Shown here: positions 51,806-60,694 of the stretch, piece by piece
Layout of the letters: the number at the start of each line of letters is the position of its first letter
Numbering within the stretch: the first letter of the stretch is position 1
DNA from: Phycisphaerales bacterium
GTDB lineage: Bacteria > Planctomycetota > Phycisphaerae > Phycisphaerales > SM1A02
Reading direction: 5' to 3'
NCBI GenBank assembly: GCA_030748575.1
Contig: JASMLR010000010.1
Coordinates: 23,545-87,544 of the forward strand
Length of the DNA: 64,000 bases
Notes under the pieces: generated by a model
What the model was told of the DNA's origin: nothing
Databases searched by the model: none
What the model saw: the letters and a program-made list of their open reading frames with translations, nothing else
Translations under genes and position numbers: made by a program

Positions 51806-53710
51806 TCAATAGGCTCGAGCCTGCGATCCACTCCGCCAGTTGAGATAGGCTCGATTGAGCACCCGCAGGCCGCCCGGCGTGGGGTAGTCGCCCGTGAAGT
51901 ACCAGTCACCGGAGTATCCGGGCATGGCTGAGCGGAGGTTATCGACCGTCTGATAGACGACCTTCAACTCCCCCTTCCAGGGGAGGCCCTGGGGCCGGAC
52001 AAGAGTGGCAATGCGGTCCTGAAGGTCTTCCAGCGAGCACTCATCGTAAATGCGGCGGACGTGGTTGCCCATGCGGGCCGGCGGGAGGTCGACCTCCGTC
52101 AGGCAGGCCTGCTCGACCTCAGCCAGCAGCGCGTCGCCGCTCCGCTCGCGGACCAGGCTGACGGCGGCCTGGAACGCAATGAACCGGTCGAGTTGGCTCA
52201 TGTCGATGCCATAGCAGTCCGGGTACATGATGGGCGGCGCCGAACTGGCGATCACAATCCGCTTGGGGTCCAGCCGGGAGAGGATGGTCACGATGGACTC
52301 GCGGAGGGTGGTCCCGCGGACGATCGAGTCGTCCAGCACGATGAGCGAGTCGCTGGGGCCGACAATGTCGTGGGTGATGTCGTAGACGTGCGCGACCAGG
52401 TCAAGCCGCGCGCGATCCTGCGTGATGAACGTGCGTAGCCGCTGGTCCTTGTGGGCCACCTTCTCTGCCCGAATCTGAGGCGGGCTCAACTGCTCCAACT
52501 CGTCACGCGTGATGGCACCCGACTGCACCTTTGTCCAGAGCGCATCGATCTGCCGGTGCCGCACGAGATGCTGCGTCTCGGCGACGAGCCCGTAGTACGC
52601 CGTCTCGGCGGTGTTCGGGACAAAGCTGTAGACCGCATCGGACACGTTCCAGTTGACCAGATCGAGCAGGGGTTCGGCAAGTCGCCGCCCGAGCTCCTTG
52701 CGTTCCTCATAGATGTCCGGGTCATTGCCCCGGCTGAAGTAGATTCGCTCGAATGTGCATTGCCGGACGGGCCGCTCAGGCGCGCAGCGTTCCGTCCAGG
52801 TCGTGCCGTCCCGCCGGACGATCAGGGCGTGCCCGGGCTCGATGGCGGGCACCGAATCGGGCGGCGCGTTGAAGATGGTGGCCAGCGGGGCTCGTTCAGA
52901 TGCTGCGGCGACCAGGTCATCGTCCTCGTACCAGAAGCCCGGTCGAATGCCCCACGGATCCCGGAAAACGAAGGCGTCTCCACTGCCGAGCAGCCCCGCG
53001 AACAACCACCCTCCGTCCCAATCTTCGGCAGCGCGGCGAAGGACGCGTGCGATGTCGAGTTCGCGTGCGATGGCCTCGGCCAGTTCGCGGCCCTCCAGCG
53101 ACATGAATGATCCGGGGCCCATGGTCGAGCGGAGGTGTCGGTGCTCCAGATCAAGGCAGTACCCGATGCGTTCGAGCACGACCTGCGTATCGGAGTCGCC
53201 GACTGGACTCAGTCCATAGTCGACCAGTCGCTGGAAGAGTTCCGGCGAGTTGGTCATGTTGAAGTTGCCGGCCACAGCAAGGTTCTTGCTCGCGGTGTTG
53301 TCCTTGCGGAGCAGTGGGTGACAATGGGCGACTGCGTTTCCGGAGTGTGTGCCGTATCGGAGGTGGCCGATGTAGGCGTCGCCGACGAAATCGGCGGCGT
53401 TCCGAATCGCCTCGTCGTCCATGTCTTCTGTGATTCGGGGAAGGTCTCCTGAGGCCGCCTTGAAGATGCGTTCGATGGCGTTGTCGCGGTGTGATCGCAG
53501 CCGCCGCATGAATGAGGCGCCCGGTGGCATGTCAAACTTCACGGTCGCCAGGCCGGCCCCGTCCTGCCCCCGGTTCCGCTGCTTCTGCATCAACAGATGG
53601 AGCCTCCGCAGGCCCCATGCCGGGTCGCCGGTGTGGCGGGCGTACCACGACGGCGAATGCTTGAGACGGACGAAGGCGAGGCCGCATTCATGGCCGATCG
53701 GGTCGCTCAT
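51806..53710 (-). CDS. PurF-like amidophosphoribosyltransferase (long form)
   Basis: The 634-residue product has a class II glutamine amidotransferase domain at the N-terminus (IGHECGLAFVRL; the Cys would be the nucleophile after trimming, although eight residues lie before it) and a C-terminal phosphoribosyltransferase domain with LIVLDDSIVRGTTLRES, the PRPP loop. It should make 5-phosphoribosylamine, the first step of purine synthesis, but it is longer than typical PurF (about 500 residues), with an insertion in the middle. A paralogue of unknown substrate remains possible. ATG 53710 is chosen because of its -10 box. Confidence 0.8.
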   Translation of the reverse strand: MSDPIGHECGLAFVRLKHSPSWYARHTGDPAWGLRRLHLLMQKQRNRGQDGAGLATVKFDMPPGASFMRRLRSHRDNAIERIFKAASGDLPRITEDMDDEAIRNAADFVGDAYIGHLRYGTHSGNAVAHCHPLLRKDNTASKNLAVAGNFNMTNSPELFQRLVDYGLSPVGDSDTQVVLERIGYCLDLEHRHLRSTMGPGSFMSLEGRELAEAIARELDIARVLRRAAEDWDGGWLFAGLLGSGDAFVFRDPWGIRPGFWYEDDDLVAAASERAPLATIFNAPPDSVPAIEPGHALIVRRDGTTWTERCAPERPVRQCTFERIYFSRGNDPDIYEERKELGRRLAEPLLDLVNWNVSDAVYSFVPNTAETAYYGLVAETQHLVRHRQIDALWTKVQSGAITRDELEQLSPPQIRAEKVAHKDQRLRTFITQDRARLDLVAHVYDITHDIVGPSDSLIVLDDSIVRGTTLRESIVTILSRLDPKRIVIASSAPPIMYPDCYGIDMSQLDRFIAFQAAVSLVRERSGDALLAEVEQACLTEVDLPPARMGNHVRRIYDECSLEDLQDRIATLVRPQGLPWKGELKVVYQTVDNLRSAMPGYSGDWYFTGDYPTPGGLRVLNRAYLNWRSGSQARAY

Positions 53711-53716
53711 GCGGGG

Positions 53717-53722
53717 ATGGTA
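53717..53722 (-). promoter_or_regulatory. -10 box of the PurF-like gene, leaderless type
   Basis: On the minus strand TACCAT ends six bases before the ATG at 53710. No Shine-Dalgarno sequence is found in the six bases. Confidence 0.45.
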
Positions 53723-53821
53723 GAGAGCGTGGCCACGCGCGCCCATCGGCTCCGCGGTCTCGTCAGAGACTTCGGGACCACGCCGGGGGGCCGGGGCAGT
53801 GGCAGGGGTCCGTCCGGAAGT

Positions 53822-53845
53822 GCAGGCGGATTGAACCCCGCCTGC
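53822..53845 (-). terminator. Hairpin downstream of ahcY
   Basis: GCAGGCGG (53822-53829) pairs perfectly with CCGCCTGC (53838-53845) around an eight-base loop, 55 bases behind the ahcY stop. The T-run is weak. Confidence 0.45.
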
Positions 53846-53899
53846 CTCGCGCCTGCCCCCCGAAGGGAGGCTGACGCGAAGCAGCGGGGTGTTCTGGGC

Positions 53900-55396
53900 T
53901 CAGTACCTGTAGTGGTCGGGCTTGTATGGGCCTTCGACCGGAACGCCGATGTAGTCGGCCTGCTCCTGAGAGAGTTCGGTCAGGGCGGCACCCAGTTGGT
54001 CGAGGTGGAGCCTGGCCACCATCTCGTCAAGCTTCTTGGGCAGCGTCGTCACGGTGGAGCAGTCGTACGCGTCGGCGTTGGCGTGGAGCTCCATCTGGGC
54101 CAGGACCTGGTTGGTGAAGGAGTTACTCATCACGAACGAGGGGTGCCCCGTCGCGCAGCCGAGGTTCAGCAGGCGGCCTTCGGCCAGAACCAGAACGGAG
54201 TGTCCATCGGAGAACTTCCACTCATGGAGCTGGTCCTTGACCCGGATCTTCTCAATTCCGGGCGTCGCCGCCAGGCCGGCCATGTCGATCTCGTTGTCGA
54301 AGTGCCCGATGTTGCCGACGATGGCGTTGTGCTTCATCTTCGCCATGTGGTCGGCTCGGATGATGTTGTAGTTGCCGGTGGTGGTCACAAAGAGGTCCGC
54401 GTCGGCGACCACATCGTCGAGCCGCACGACCTGATACCCCTCCATGCAGGCCTGCAGGGCGCAGATCGGATCGACCTCGGTGACGAGCACGCGGCATCCC
54501 TGACTGCGAAGGCTCTGGGAGCATCCCTTGCCCACGTCGCCGTAGCCGCACACGACCGCGGTCTTGCCGGCGAGCATGACGTCGGTCGCCCGCATGATGC
54601 CGTCGACGCAGGAGTGCCTGCACCCGTACAGGTTGTCGAACTTGCTCTTGGTGACAGCATCGTTGACGTTGATCGCCGGGAACAGCAGGGTGCCAGCCTC
54701 TGCCATCTGGTAGAGACGATGGACGCCGGTGGTCGTTTCTTCGGTGACGCCGCGGATGGCCGCCGCGATGGGGGGCCAGAGGTCGGGATGGGACTGCGAG
54801 AGGTCCGCGAGCAGTGAGAGGAAGACCTGGAACTCCTCCGATTCCCCGGTCGAGGGATCAGGCACGGCGCCGGCCTTGGCGTACTCGGCGCCCTTGTGGA
54901 CGAGCATCGTCGCGTCGCCGCCGTCGTCGAGAATCAGATTGGCAGTCGTGCCTTCGCCCCAGTACAGCGCCTGCAGCGTGCACCACCAGTATTCGGGCAG
55001 CGTCTCGCCCTTCCAGGCGAACACCGGAACGCCCTTGGGATCGTCCGGCGTGCCGGTCGGTCCAACGGCGACGGCTGCTGCCGCGTGGTCCTGTGTGGAA
55101 AAGATGTTGCAACTGGCCCACCGAACTTCAGCCCCCAACGCGGTCAACGTCTCGATCAACACCGCCGTCTGCACGGTCATGTGCAGCGACCCGGTGATAC
55201 GCGCGCCCGCGAGCGGTGTGCTGCCTGCGTACTGGGCCCGCAGGCTCATGAGGCCCGGCATCTCGTGCTCTGCCAGTTCAATCTCCTTGCGACCGAATGC
55301 CACGGTCTCCGGGGAGAGATCACGAACCTTGAAGGGGAGATCGCTGATCGTCGGCAGGCCGGTGTCGAGAAACGTCGGCGTCGCGGTCGCTGTCAT
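53900..55396 (-). CDS. ahcY: S-adenosylhomocysteine hydrolase
   Basis: The 498-residue cytoplasmic enzyme splits S-adenosylhomocysteine into adenosine and homocysteine, completing the methyl cycle. The substrate region with [16 protein letters not shown], the NAD-binding [15 protein letters not shown] and the final PYKPDHYRY are all present; the 40-residue bacterial insertion is there too (the QSHPDLWPP region). ATG 55396 is chosen over GTG 55405, which falls inside the AGGAGTG ribosome-binding site. A consensus promoter and a double palindrome lie directly upstream. Confidence 0.96.
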   Translation of the reverse strand: MTATATPTFLDTGLPTISDLPFKVRDLSPETVAFGRKEIELAEHEMPGLMSLRAQYAGSTPLAGARITGSLHMTVQTAVLIETLTALGAEVRWASCNIFSTQDHAAAAVAVGPTGTPDDPKGVPVFAWKGETLPEYWWCTLQALYWGEGTTANLILDDGGDATMLVHKGAEYAKAGAVPDPSTGESEEFQVFLSLLADLSQSHPDLWPPIAAAIRGVTEETTTGVHRLYQMAEAGTLLFPAINVNDAVTKSKFDNLYGCRHSCVDGIMRATDVMLAGKTAVVCGYGDVGKGCSQSLRSQGCRVLVTEVDPICALQACMEGYQVVRLDDVVADADLFVTTTGNYNIIRADHMAKMKHNAIVGNIGHFDNEIDMAGLAATPGIEKIRVKDQLHEWKFSDGHSVLVLAEGRLLNLGCATGHPSFVMSNSFTNQVLAQMELHANADAYDCSTVTTLPKKLDEMVARLHLDQLGAALTELSQEQADYIGVPVEGPYKPDHYRY

Positions 55397-55419
55397 GGTG
55401 GGCACACTCCTGGCTTGGG

Positions 55420-55447
55420 TTATCCGCCTATCCGGATATGCGGATAA
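55420..55447 (-). promoter_or_regulatory. Operator-like double palindrome at the ahcY start point
   Basis: TTATCCGC (55420-55427) and GCGGATAA (55440-55447) are exact inverted repeats and enclose the perfect palindrome TATCCGGATA (55429-55438); 26 of 28 bases are symmetrical. It covers the predicted transcription start and overlaps the -10 box, the classic position for a repressor. SahR, an ArsR-type protein, controls ahcY in some Proteobacteria; whether a similar protein acts here is inference. Confidence 0.7.
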
Positions 55448-55472
55448 TACATCGCTGAGAGGGCGCCGTCAA
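55444..55472 (-). promoter_or_regulatory. ahcY promoter
   Basis: On the minus strand TTGACG (-35, 55467-55472) and TATTAT (-10, 55444-55449) are separated by exactly 17 bases. Transcription should start near 55437, in the centre of the operator, giving a leader of about 40 bases with a good AGGAG ribosome-binding site. Confidence 0.8.
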
Positions 55473-55507
55473 GGATTGAGGGGCCGATCCACCGCCCGCC
55501 GGGGTGC

Positions 55508-55513
55508 TACAAT
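55508..55513 (+). promoter_or_regulatory. -10 box of the orphan epsilon-subunit gene
   Basis: TACAAT lies 31 bases before the ATG at 55545 and is followed by a TGGAG ribosome-binding site, so this start has a normal short leader. No convincing -35 hexamer is present at the proper distance. Confidence 0.45.
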
Positions 55514-55544
55514 CCGCGGCTTACCACCACTGGAGCCTCCCGCC

Positions 55545-55808
55545 ATGTCCTCGACCTTTGAATGTGCCGTCATCACGCCCTCCGGTCCCGCGTACGAGGG
55601 ATCTGCCACGTACGTCTCCTTCCCCGCCTGGGACGGGCAGTACGGGGTGATGGCCGGGATGGCGCCGCTGCTGGGTCGGCTCGGGTCGGGACCGCTGCAC
55701 ATCGATGCGGACGGCTCACGCATCGAGATGACGCTCGATGGTGGATTCGCGCACGTTCGCGACGGCGTCCTCACGCTGCTGACCGAGAGTGCCACCGACG
55801 CGGCCTGA
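55545..55808 (+). CDS. atpC: ATP synthase epsilon subunit, N-terminal domain only
   Basis: The 87-residue product matches the beta-sandwich domain of the F-type ATP synthase epsilon subunit (FECAVITPSGPAYEG, GQYGVMAGMAPLLGRL, DGGFAHVRDGVLTLL). The C-terminal helical hairpin, which inhibits ATP hydrolysis in longer epsilon subunits, is absent. The rest of the atp operon is not nearby. It may be the only epsilon or a second copy. The gene is followed within 40 bases by scpB. Confidence 0.8.
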   Translation: MSSTFECAVITPSGPAYEGSATYVSFPAWDGQYGVMAGMAPLLGRLGSGPLHIDADGSRIEMTLDGGFAHVRDGVLTLLTESATDAA

Positions 55809-55838
55809 TCGCAGCCTTCCAGGTTTGCCGGGTGGGCG

Positions 55839-55844
55839 TACACT
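55839..55844 (+). promoter_or_regulatory. -10 box of scpB, leaderless type
   Basis: TACACT ends six bases before the GTG at 55851 and directly before an upstream in-frame GTG at 55845. With normal start-point distance the RNA begins at GTG 55851. No Shine-Dalgarno is found. Confidence 0.5.
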
Positions 55845-55850
55845 GTGTCC

Positions 55851-56543
55851 GTGACCGACGCTGCGCCAGCCCCGACCATGTCCCCCGACGCAGTGCAAGC
55901 CGCCGTCGAGGCGCTTCCGGAGACGTCACGCGTCGAGGCGGTACTCGTGACGTCCGACAGGCCGGTGCGAACCGCTCGGCTCACCGAAGTCACCGGGCTG
56001 ACCGCTGCGGATGTGAAGTCCGCCGTTGAACAACTCAACGAGTCGTATGACCGCGAAGGTCGTGTGTTCCGCATCGTCTCGCTTGCAGACGGCTGGCAGA
56101 TGATGACCCAGTCGGATGTGGCGCCGGTGCTGACACGGCTGCTGGCGGCCAAGCAGCAGTCAAGGTTGACGCAGGCTGCCATGGAGACGCTGGCGATCAT
56201 CGCCTACCGCCAGCCGGTGCTTCGCGCGGAGATTGAAGCCATCCGCGGCGTCGCGTGCGGCGAGGTGCTGCGGGGTTTGCTTGAGCGGAGGCTCGTTCGC
56301 ATTGCCGGAAGGGCCGAAGAGTTGGGCCGACCGATGCTGTACGGAACGAGCCGCGAGTTCCTCCGAATCTTCGGGCTCAGTGGCATCGACGATCTCCCCG
56401 AAGTGGAAGGGCTGGCTCGGACGCCGTCGTGGAAGCCGCAGGCAGCGGCGTCGACACCTGAACCGCCAGCCGAATCCCCCGATGCTGCCGAATCGCCGCA
56501 GGCCGAAGAAGATGCGCCCCAGGCGACTCCAGGCCAGGCATGA
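55851..56543 (+). CDS. scpB: Segregation and condensation protein ScpB
   Basis: The product has about 230 residues with the two winged-helix units of ScpB (LTEVTGLTAADVKSAVEQLN, then LTQAAMETLAIIAYRQPV and the EAIRGVACGEVLRGLLERRL segment). ScpB joins ScpA and SMC to compact the chromosome. The C-terminus has an extra Pro/Ala/Glu-rich tail of about 50 residues. GTG 55851 is chosen by promoter distance; GTG 55845 is possible. Stop overlaps the ATG of the DUF58 gene by four bases. scpA is not in the window. Confidence 0.88.
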   Translation: MTDAAPAPTMSPDAVQAAVEALPETSRVEAVLVTSDRPVRTARLTEVTGLTAADVKSAVEQLNESYDREGRVFRIVSLADGWQMMTQSDVAPVLTRLLAAKQQSRLTQAAMETLAIIAYRQPVLRAEIEAIRGVACGEVLRGLLERRLVRIAGRAEELGRPMLYGTSREFLRIFGLSGIDDLPEVEGLARTPSWKPQAAASTPEPPAESPDAAESPQAEEDAPQATPGQA

Positions 56544-57706
56544 GCGTGCAGCCCTCCGCAGTGGGGGCGCGTCCGAGCGCCATGGCTGATCGACCATCCG
56601 CCAGGCCCATTCCCGTCAAACCGGCGCTGGCCTATCTCCTCGCAGTCGGGTTGATCGGCCCCACGGCGATCTTCAAGGGCAACAACCTGCTCGTCATCAT
56701 GCTTGCGGTTGTACTTGCCATGGGCGTGCTCAGCGTGCTCGTGTCGTGGCTCGGCCTCCGCCGGCTTGAGGTCAGGCGAATGGTGCCGCAGTGGGGGGTG
56801 GTGGGCGAGCCACTTCGCATTCGATATCAGGTCAGACGGCGGACCAGATGGATGCCGTCCTTCGGCCTGCGGGTCGCGGACGATGTCCCCCTGGACAGGG
56901 TTCGTTTCGACCATCCAGCGTGGATCATGCATGTCGGGCCGGGGGAGCAGGTGCACAGCGATGCCCGCGTGACCCCGCTTCGCCGAGGCAGGGTGCGGCT
57001 GCGGCACATCGAGGTGATCACGTCGTTTCCCTTTGGGTTGATTCGTCGTCGTCGTCGGACGCGGGAGGATCGGGACCTCATTCTGTATCCGAGGCGACAC
57101 CAACTTCGACCCGGCGTCTTACGGGCGAGCGGCGCCGATCGGCTGGACGGACCGAGGAGCGGTCGAAAGCGGGGCGCAGGCCGGGAGTGGTACGGCACGC
57201 GACCGGCGGGCGCATCTGATTCGCTGCGAGACATTGCGTGGAAACTCTCGGCGCACCGGGACGATCTGGTCTGCCTCGACCGCGCAGCGCCCAGCCCGAC
57301 CCGGATTCGGGTTGTGCTTGATCTGCGACGACCCACGGCGTCGCTTCAGGTGGCTGAAGGGAAGGACCCTCGCGAGGAAGAAGAGCGGTCCATCGAACTC
57401 GCGGCATCCATCATTCAGGAGTTGCATGTGGCAGGCTGCGATGTGGGACTGATCGTCGCGGGACTGCTTGACGATGCAACGCCCATCCGCAGCAGTGCGT
57501 GGCATGTTCACCGCTTGATGACCCGCTTGGCGGATCTTGATCTCGATCAGTCCAGAACGACGTGGAACGAAGTGGACCGGGCTGATCGCTCGGGCGCCGT
57601 GGTGATTCAACCTGGGCGGGTTCGGCCGCTGTCTGGCGTTCCGGACGCCCTGTACTTCACCGCCAGCCAACTCGACCACCTTCGAGTCGGGGGCGACGCA
57701 TCATGA
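56540..57706 (+). CDS. DUF58 protein with two N-terminal membrane segments
   Basis: The 388-residue product has two hydrophobic segments (around residues 28-72) and a DUF58 (von Willebrand A-like) domain with REWYGTRPAGASDSLRDIAWKLSAH, where the usual R-x-Y-x-x-G-D-x-x-R-x-I-xW motif is clear but the GD is changed. In other bacteria DUF58 proteins are found with MoxR ATPases and transglutaminases and act outside the cytoplasm; here no MoxR gene is near. It overlaps scpB and the transglutaminase gene by four bases each. Confidence 0.75.
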   Translation: MSVQPSAVGARPSAMADRPSARPIPVKPALAYLLAVGLIGPTAIFKGNNLLVIMLAVVLAMGVLSVLVSWLGLRRLEVRRMVPQWGVVGEPLRIRYQVRRRTRWMPSFGLRVADDVPLDRVRFDHPAWIMHVGPGEQVHSDARVTPLRRGRVRLRHIEVITSFPFGLIRRRRRTREDRDLILYPRRHQLRPGVLRASGADRLDGPRSGRKRGAGREWYGTRPAGASDSLRDIAWKLSAHRDDLVCLDRAAPSPTRIRVVLDLRRPTASLQVAEGKDPREEEERSIELAASIIQELHVAGCDVGLIVAGLLDDATPIRSSAWHVHRLMTRLADLDLDQSRTTWNEVDRADRSGAVVIQPGRVRPLSGVPDALYFTASQLDHLRVGGDAS

Positions 57707-59892
57707 CCCTCGTCCGGTGGTTCCCGATCTTGAGTTACGCCTTCGCGCTGGTTTCCATTCTGGCCGCCTGCCTGGCGCAGGACGCGCTGCTGATGTTGCT
57801 CTTTGCCGGAGGCGCTGCGGTTGCAAGCCGCTTGATCACCGAGGGCCCCGGAGGCAGACACCTGGCGCGTCGTGGGTCGCTCGTGCTGACGATTGTGCTC
57901 ATCCTGGTCGTCGGCTATCAGGTCGCGGCGAACCCATCGCCCGAGGAGGCGATGGTCGGCCTCACCGTTTTCTCGGTCTGGTTGCTGGTCATCAAACTCT
58001 GTGAACGTCGCACTCTGGAGATCGAGGCCGAGCGGCTCATGCTGGCGTCGGTGTTGATGGTGCTCGCGACGATGGATGCGTTCGATCTGATCTTTGGCAT
58101 GCTGTACATGGTCTGGATTCTCCTCGGCATTAGCACCATTCTGCTCTTCGGGCTCTACTACGGCGCCGAGGTGGCGAGGCGAGATTCCGGGGACACACTG
58201 GACCGCGGAACCAATGACCCAACGATCGGCCAGCATGTTCGAAGACACCTTCGCAATGCCGTACTGTTGATCGTCGCGGCCGTTTCGGTGACGACGGCCG
58301 TTGTCTTCCTGGCCTTCCCACGAGGTGTCAGCCAGGAACTTGCGACTGCAGCCGCCGCCAGAATCGCGCGAACCGGCGGCGGTCAGGACAGCGAGGTGAC
58401 CCTGCTGTCCGGCACGCGGTTCGTCGAGACCACGAGCCGCGTCGGCGTCGTGTCGGTGGACATGCAGTCGCAGGATCAGGCGCCTCCTCACCGGCTCTAC
58501 CTTCGGACGGGCACGTCGTCGGTGTATCTCGGCGGGGGCAGGTGGAGACCGACACCGTTTGTGCTTCCAGTTGACGAGGATGTAGCGGGGGGCGCGTGGA
58601 CGACCCTTGGATTCTCCGACGGGACGCCCATACGCCAACTCCGCATCGAACTTGATCAAAGCCTGAACTTCCTGCCCGTGCCAGGGGGGAGCACGGACAT
58701 TCGCTCCAGCGATCCCATGCCACTCTCGGTCTTCAGGCGGCGGGCGATCGTGGCGCTGCGAGCAGCGGCCGCGGGCGTCATCCAGATTCGTGACGCCGGC
58801 GGCCCGCCGATGGCGTCCGGCCTCTGGAATGCCGGTGGCGCCGTGCCGGCCCGGGTCGAATCGGTCGCGTGGCGTGTCGTGCGTGATCGTGGTCTGCCGG
58901 AGGAGCCCCCTGAGGGAGAAGAGGCTGCGGTGGCGTGGCGGGTGGCTGTGAGTTCGGCGTTGGAGGCCTACCTGCAGTCGCCCCGATTCAGGTACACCCT
59001 CGACCTCAGTCGGATCGGTCGAAGCGCGGATGTTCGGGGCATGGACCCCCTCGAACGGTTCCTGCTCGCCGAGCCCGTCGGTCACTGCGAGTATTTCGCT
59101 GCGGCATTCGTCGCGATGGCGCAGGCGACCGGCCTCGAAGCAAGAATCGTGACGGGATTCATGGTCGAGCCCGAGGAGCCCGGAGGCACCTCGTTTGTCA
59201 TTCTGGACCGCGATGCCCACGCATGGGCCGAAGTGCGTGTCTCGGAGCATCGATGGGAGCGGTATGACCCGACGGTCGCCCGGCGTGTCGAACTTGCAGA
59301 AACCGACGAAGGATTCACCGCTTCCATCAAGGCTTGGTACTACGAGGTAGAAGCGTGGTGGAGGCTGAACATCCTCGGGTTCGACGCGCCCCGTCAGGAG
59401 GAAGTTGCAGACGTCGTACTGCCGCCGGCCGGGCAGTTTGTCGAGTGGGTTCGAAGCACCGTCGAGACCACTTTGCGGGGGTTGGATGTGGCATTCGGTC
59501 GCGGCCGGTTCGGCTCGGTCTGGTCCATCTCGGTGGCCATCGTGGTCCTGCTGACCATCGTCCTGCTGGTGCGGGCATGGCTGCGGAAGCGGGCGTTTCT
59601 GCGGCGGATTGGTGTGCGTAAGCGAAGGGAGGCGGCTCGCGCGGCGCCTGCGGTTGCGGCGTATCGAGATCTGCTGAAACTCCTGAGCGGCGCCGGGCTG
59701 GTGAAACCGGAGTGGAGGACGCCCTTGCTTTGGTGCGGGGACATCAGGCAGGCTCGGCCGGATCTGGCAGCGCCGGCCACGCGTGTGGTGCGAGCGTTCT
59801 ATGACATTCGCTATGGCGGGGCCCCGCCCGACGCCGCGGCGATCCGAAAGGATCTCAGCGAGATCCGCAGCCGTGTGGAGAACGGGCCATGA
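57703..59892 (+). CDS. Membrane-bound transglutaminase (TgpA-like)
   Basis: The 729-residue protein has five or six membrane helices in the first 200 residues (DUF3488-like), then an extracytoplasmic transglutaminase domain with C462 (PVGHCEYFAAAFV), H506 (DRDAHAWAEV) and D522 (WERYDPTV), another membrane segment near residue 610, and a C-terminal cytoplasmic part (DUF4129-like). This matches TgpA, an essential envelope protein in Pseudomonas with an unknown substrate. The catalytic triad is intact. Confidence 0.85.
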   Translation: MTLVRWFPILSYAFALVSILAACLAQDALLMLLFAGGAAVASRLITEGPGGRHLARRGSLVLTIVLILVVGYQVAANPSPEEAMVGLTVFSVWLLVIKLCERRTLEIEAERLMLASVLMVLATMDAFDLIFGMLYMVWILLGISTILLFGLYYGAEVARRDSGDTLDRGTNDPTIGQHVRRHLRNAVLLIVAAVSVTTAVVFLAFPRGVSQELATAAAARIARTGGGQDSEVTLLSGTRFVETTSRVGVVSVDMQSQDQAPPHRLYLRTGTSSVYLGGGRWRPTPFVLPVDEDVAGGAWTTLGFSDGTPIRQLRIELDQSLNFLPVPGGSTDIRSSDPMPLSVFRRRAIVALRAAAAGVIQIRDAGGPPMASGLWNAGGAVPARVESVAWRVVRDRGLPEEPPEGEEAAVAWRVAVSSALEAYLQSPRFRYTLDLSRIGRSADVRGMDPLERFLLAEPVGHCEYFAAAFVAMAQATGLEARIVTGFMVEPEEPGGTSFVILDRDAHAWAEVRVSEHRWERYDPTVARRVELAETDEGFTASIKAWYYEVEAWWRLNILGFDAPRQEEVADVVLPPAGQFVEWVRSTVETTLRGLDVAFGRGRFGSVWSISVAIVVLLTIVLLVRAWLRKRAFLRRIGVRKRREAARAAPAVAAYRDLLKLLSGAGLVKPEWRTPLLWCGDIRQARPDLAAPATRVVRAFYDIRYGGAPPDAAAIRKDLSEIRSRVENGP

Positions 59893-60593
59893 CACCACCC
59901 CCCCCGACATCAGCCCCTGACCCTCGTGACTGGGCGCCGCACGAGCCGTCGCGGAGCGAAGCGCAGATCGACTGGCTCCGCGGTGACTGCTGCGCCGCCG
60001 ACGTGTTGGATCTGGGGTGCGGCAGCGGTCGCATCGCCCGCGAACTGGCTGAGCACGCGTCGTCTTGGCACGCCATCGACATGGATGAAGCGGCAGTGTC
60101 GGCGTGTCAGGCGGCCGCGCCCGCAGCCGTGGTGTCCAGAGCCGATCTGCGAACCCCGCCATTCGGTGAGGCTGCCTTCGACGTCGTGCTGCTTCTGGGC
60201 AACACCCTGTGCCTCCTGTGGGACGTCGACGAAGCGGTCGATGCCATGCTGCAGTGGAGGAAACTCCTGCGTCCCGGTGGCAGACTTATTCTGGACGATG
60301 TCCCGGGTGACCTCTGGCCTGAACTGGCCGAAGGGCGATGGTGCGCGGGCGTGGATGACGGCGAGACCCAGCAGATGGTGTGGGCTGACGACGACGCCGT
60401 GTTCGCCGTCCGAGCCGGATCGGCGGTGGACTGCGATCACTGGACGCTCGCCGCGGGCGATCGCCGCATGCGATTGTGGAGTACCGGCGCCATCAGGCTT
60501 GCCGCGAGAGCGTCGGGGTTTGCCGGCCCCACGCGTCACCCCGACGCGGGCGTGCTGGTTCTGCGGCCTACGCGGGATGGCCGGCCCGATTGA
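59889..60593 (+). CDS. Class I SAM-dependent methyltransferase
   Basis: The 234-residue product has the Rossmann-like fold with motif I VLDLGCGSGRIA, the following acidic SWHAIDMDEA, and FDVVLLLGNTLCLLWD and LLRPGGRLILDDVPG. The substrate is not known; the short C-terminal part does not point to a family. It overlaps the transglutaminase by four bases and ends the scpB operon. Confidence 0.8.
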   Translation: MTPPPPTSAPDPRDWAPHEPSRSEAQIDWLRGDCCAADVLDLGCGSGRIARELAEHASSWHAIDMDEAAVSACQAAAPAAVVSRADLRTPPFGEAAFDVVLLLGNTLCLLWDVDEAVDAMLQWRKLLRPGGRLILDDVPGDLWPELAEGRWCAGVDDGETQQMVWADDDAVFAVRAGSAVDCDHWTLAAGDRRMRLWSTGAIRLAARASGFAGPTRHPDAGVLVLRPTRDGRPD

Positions 60594-60694
60594 GCCCGCC
60601 GTTGCACCACCGGCTGTATACGCAACTCCAGACAGCCGATGCCTCCACGGGGCTTCCCCGCATTGAACCGACCCTCTGGAGGGATCTTCCACCC

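Noticed and set aside
55406..55480. SAH riboswitch upstream of ahcY
   Set aside because: The predicted leader is only about 40 bases and does not contain the conserved SAH riboswitch core; a DNA operator explains the symmetry better.
57607..60162. Minus-strand open frame of 851 codons opposite DUF58, transglutaminase and methyltransferase genes
   Set aside because: Antisense to three well-supported genes in an overlapping operon; no recognisable domain and many low-complexity His/Arg stretches.
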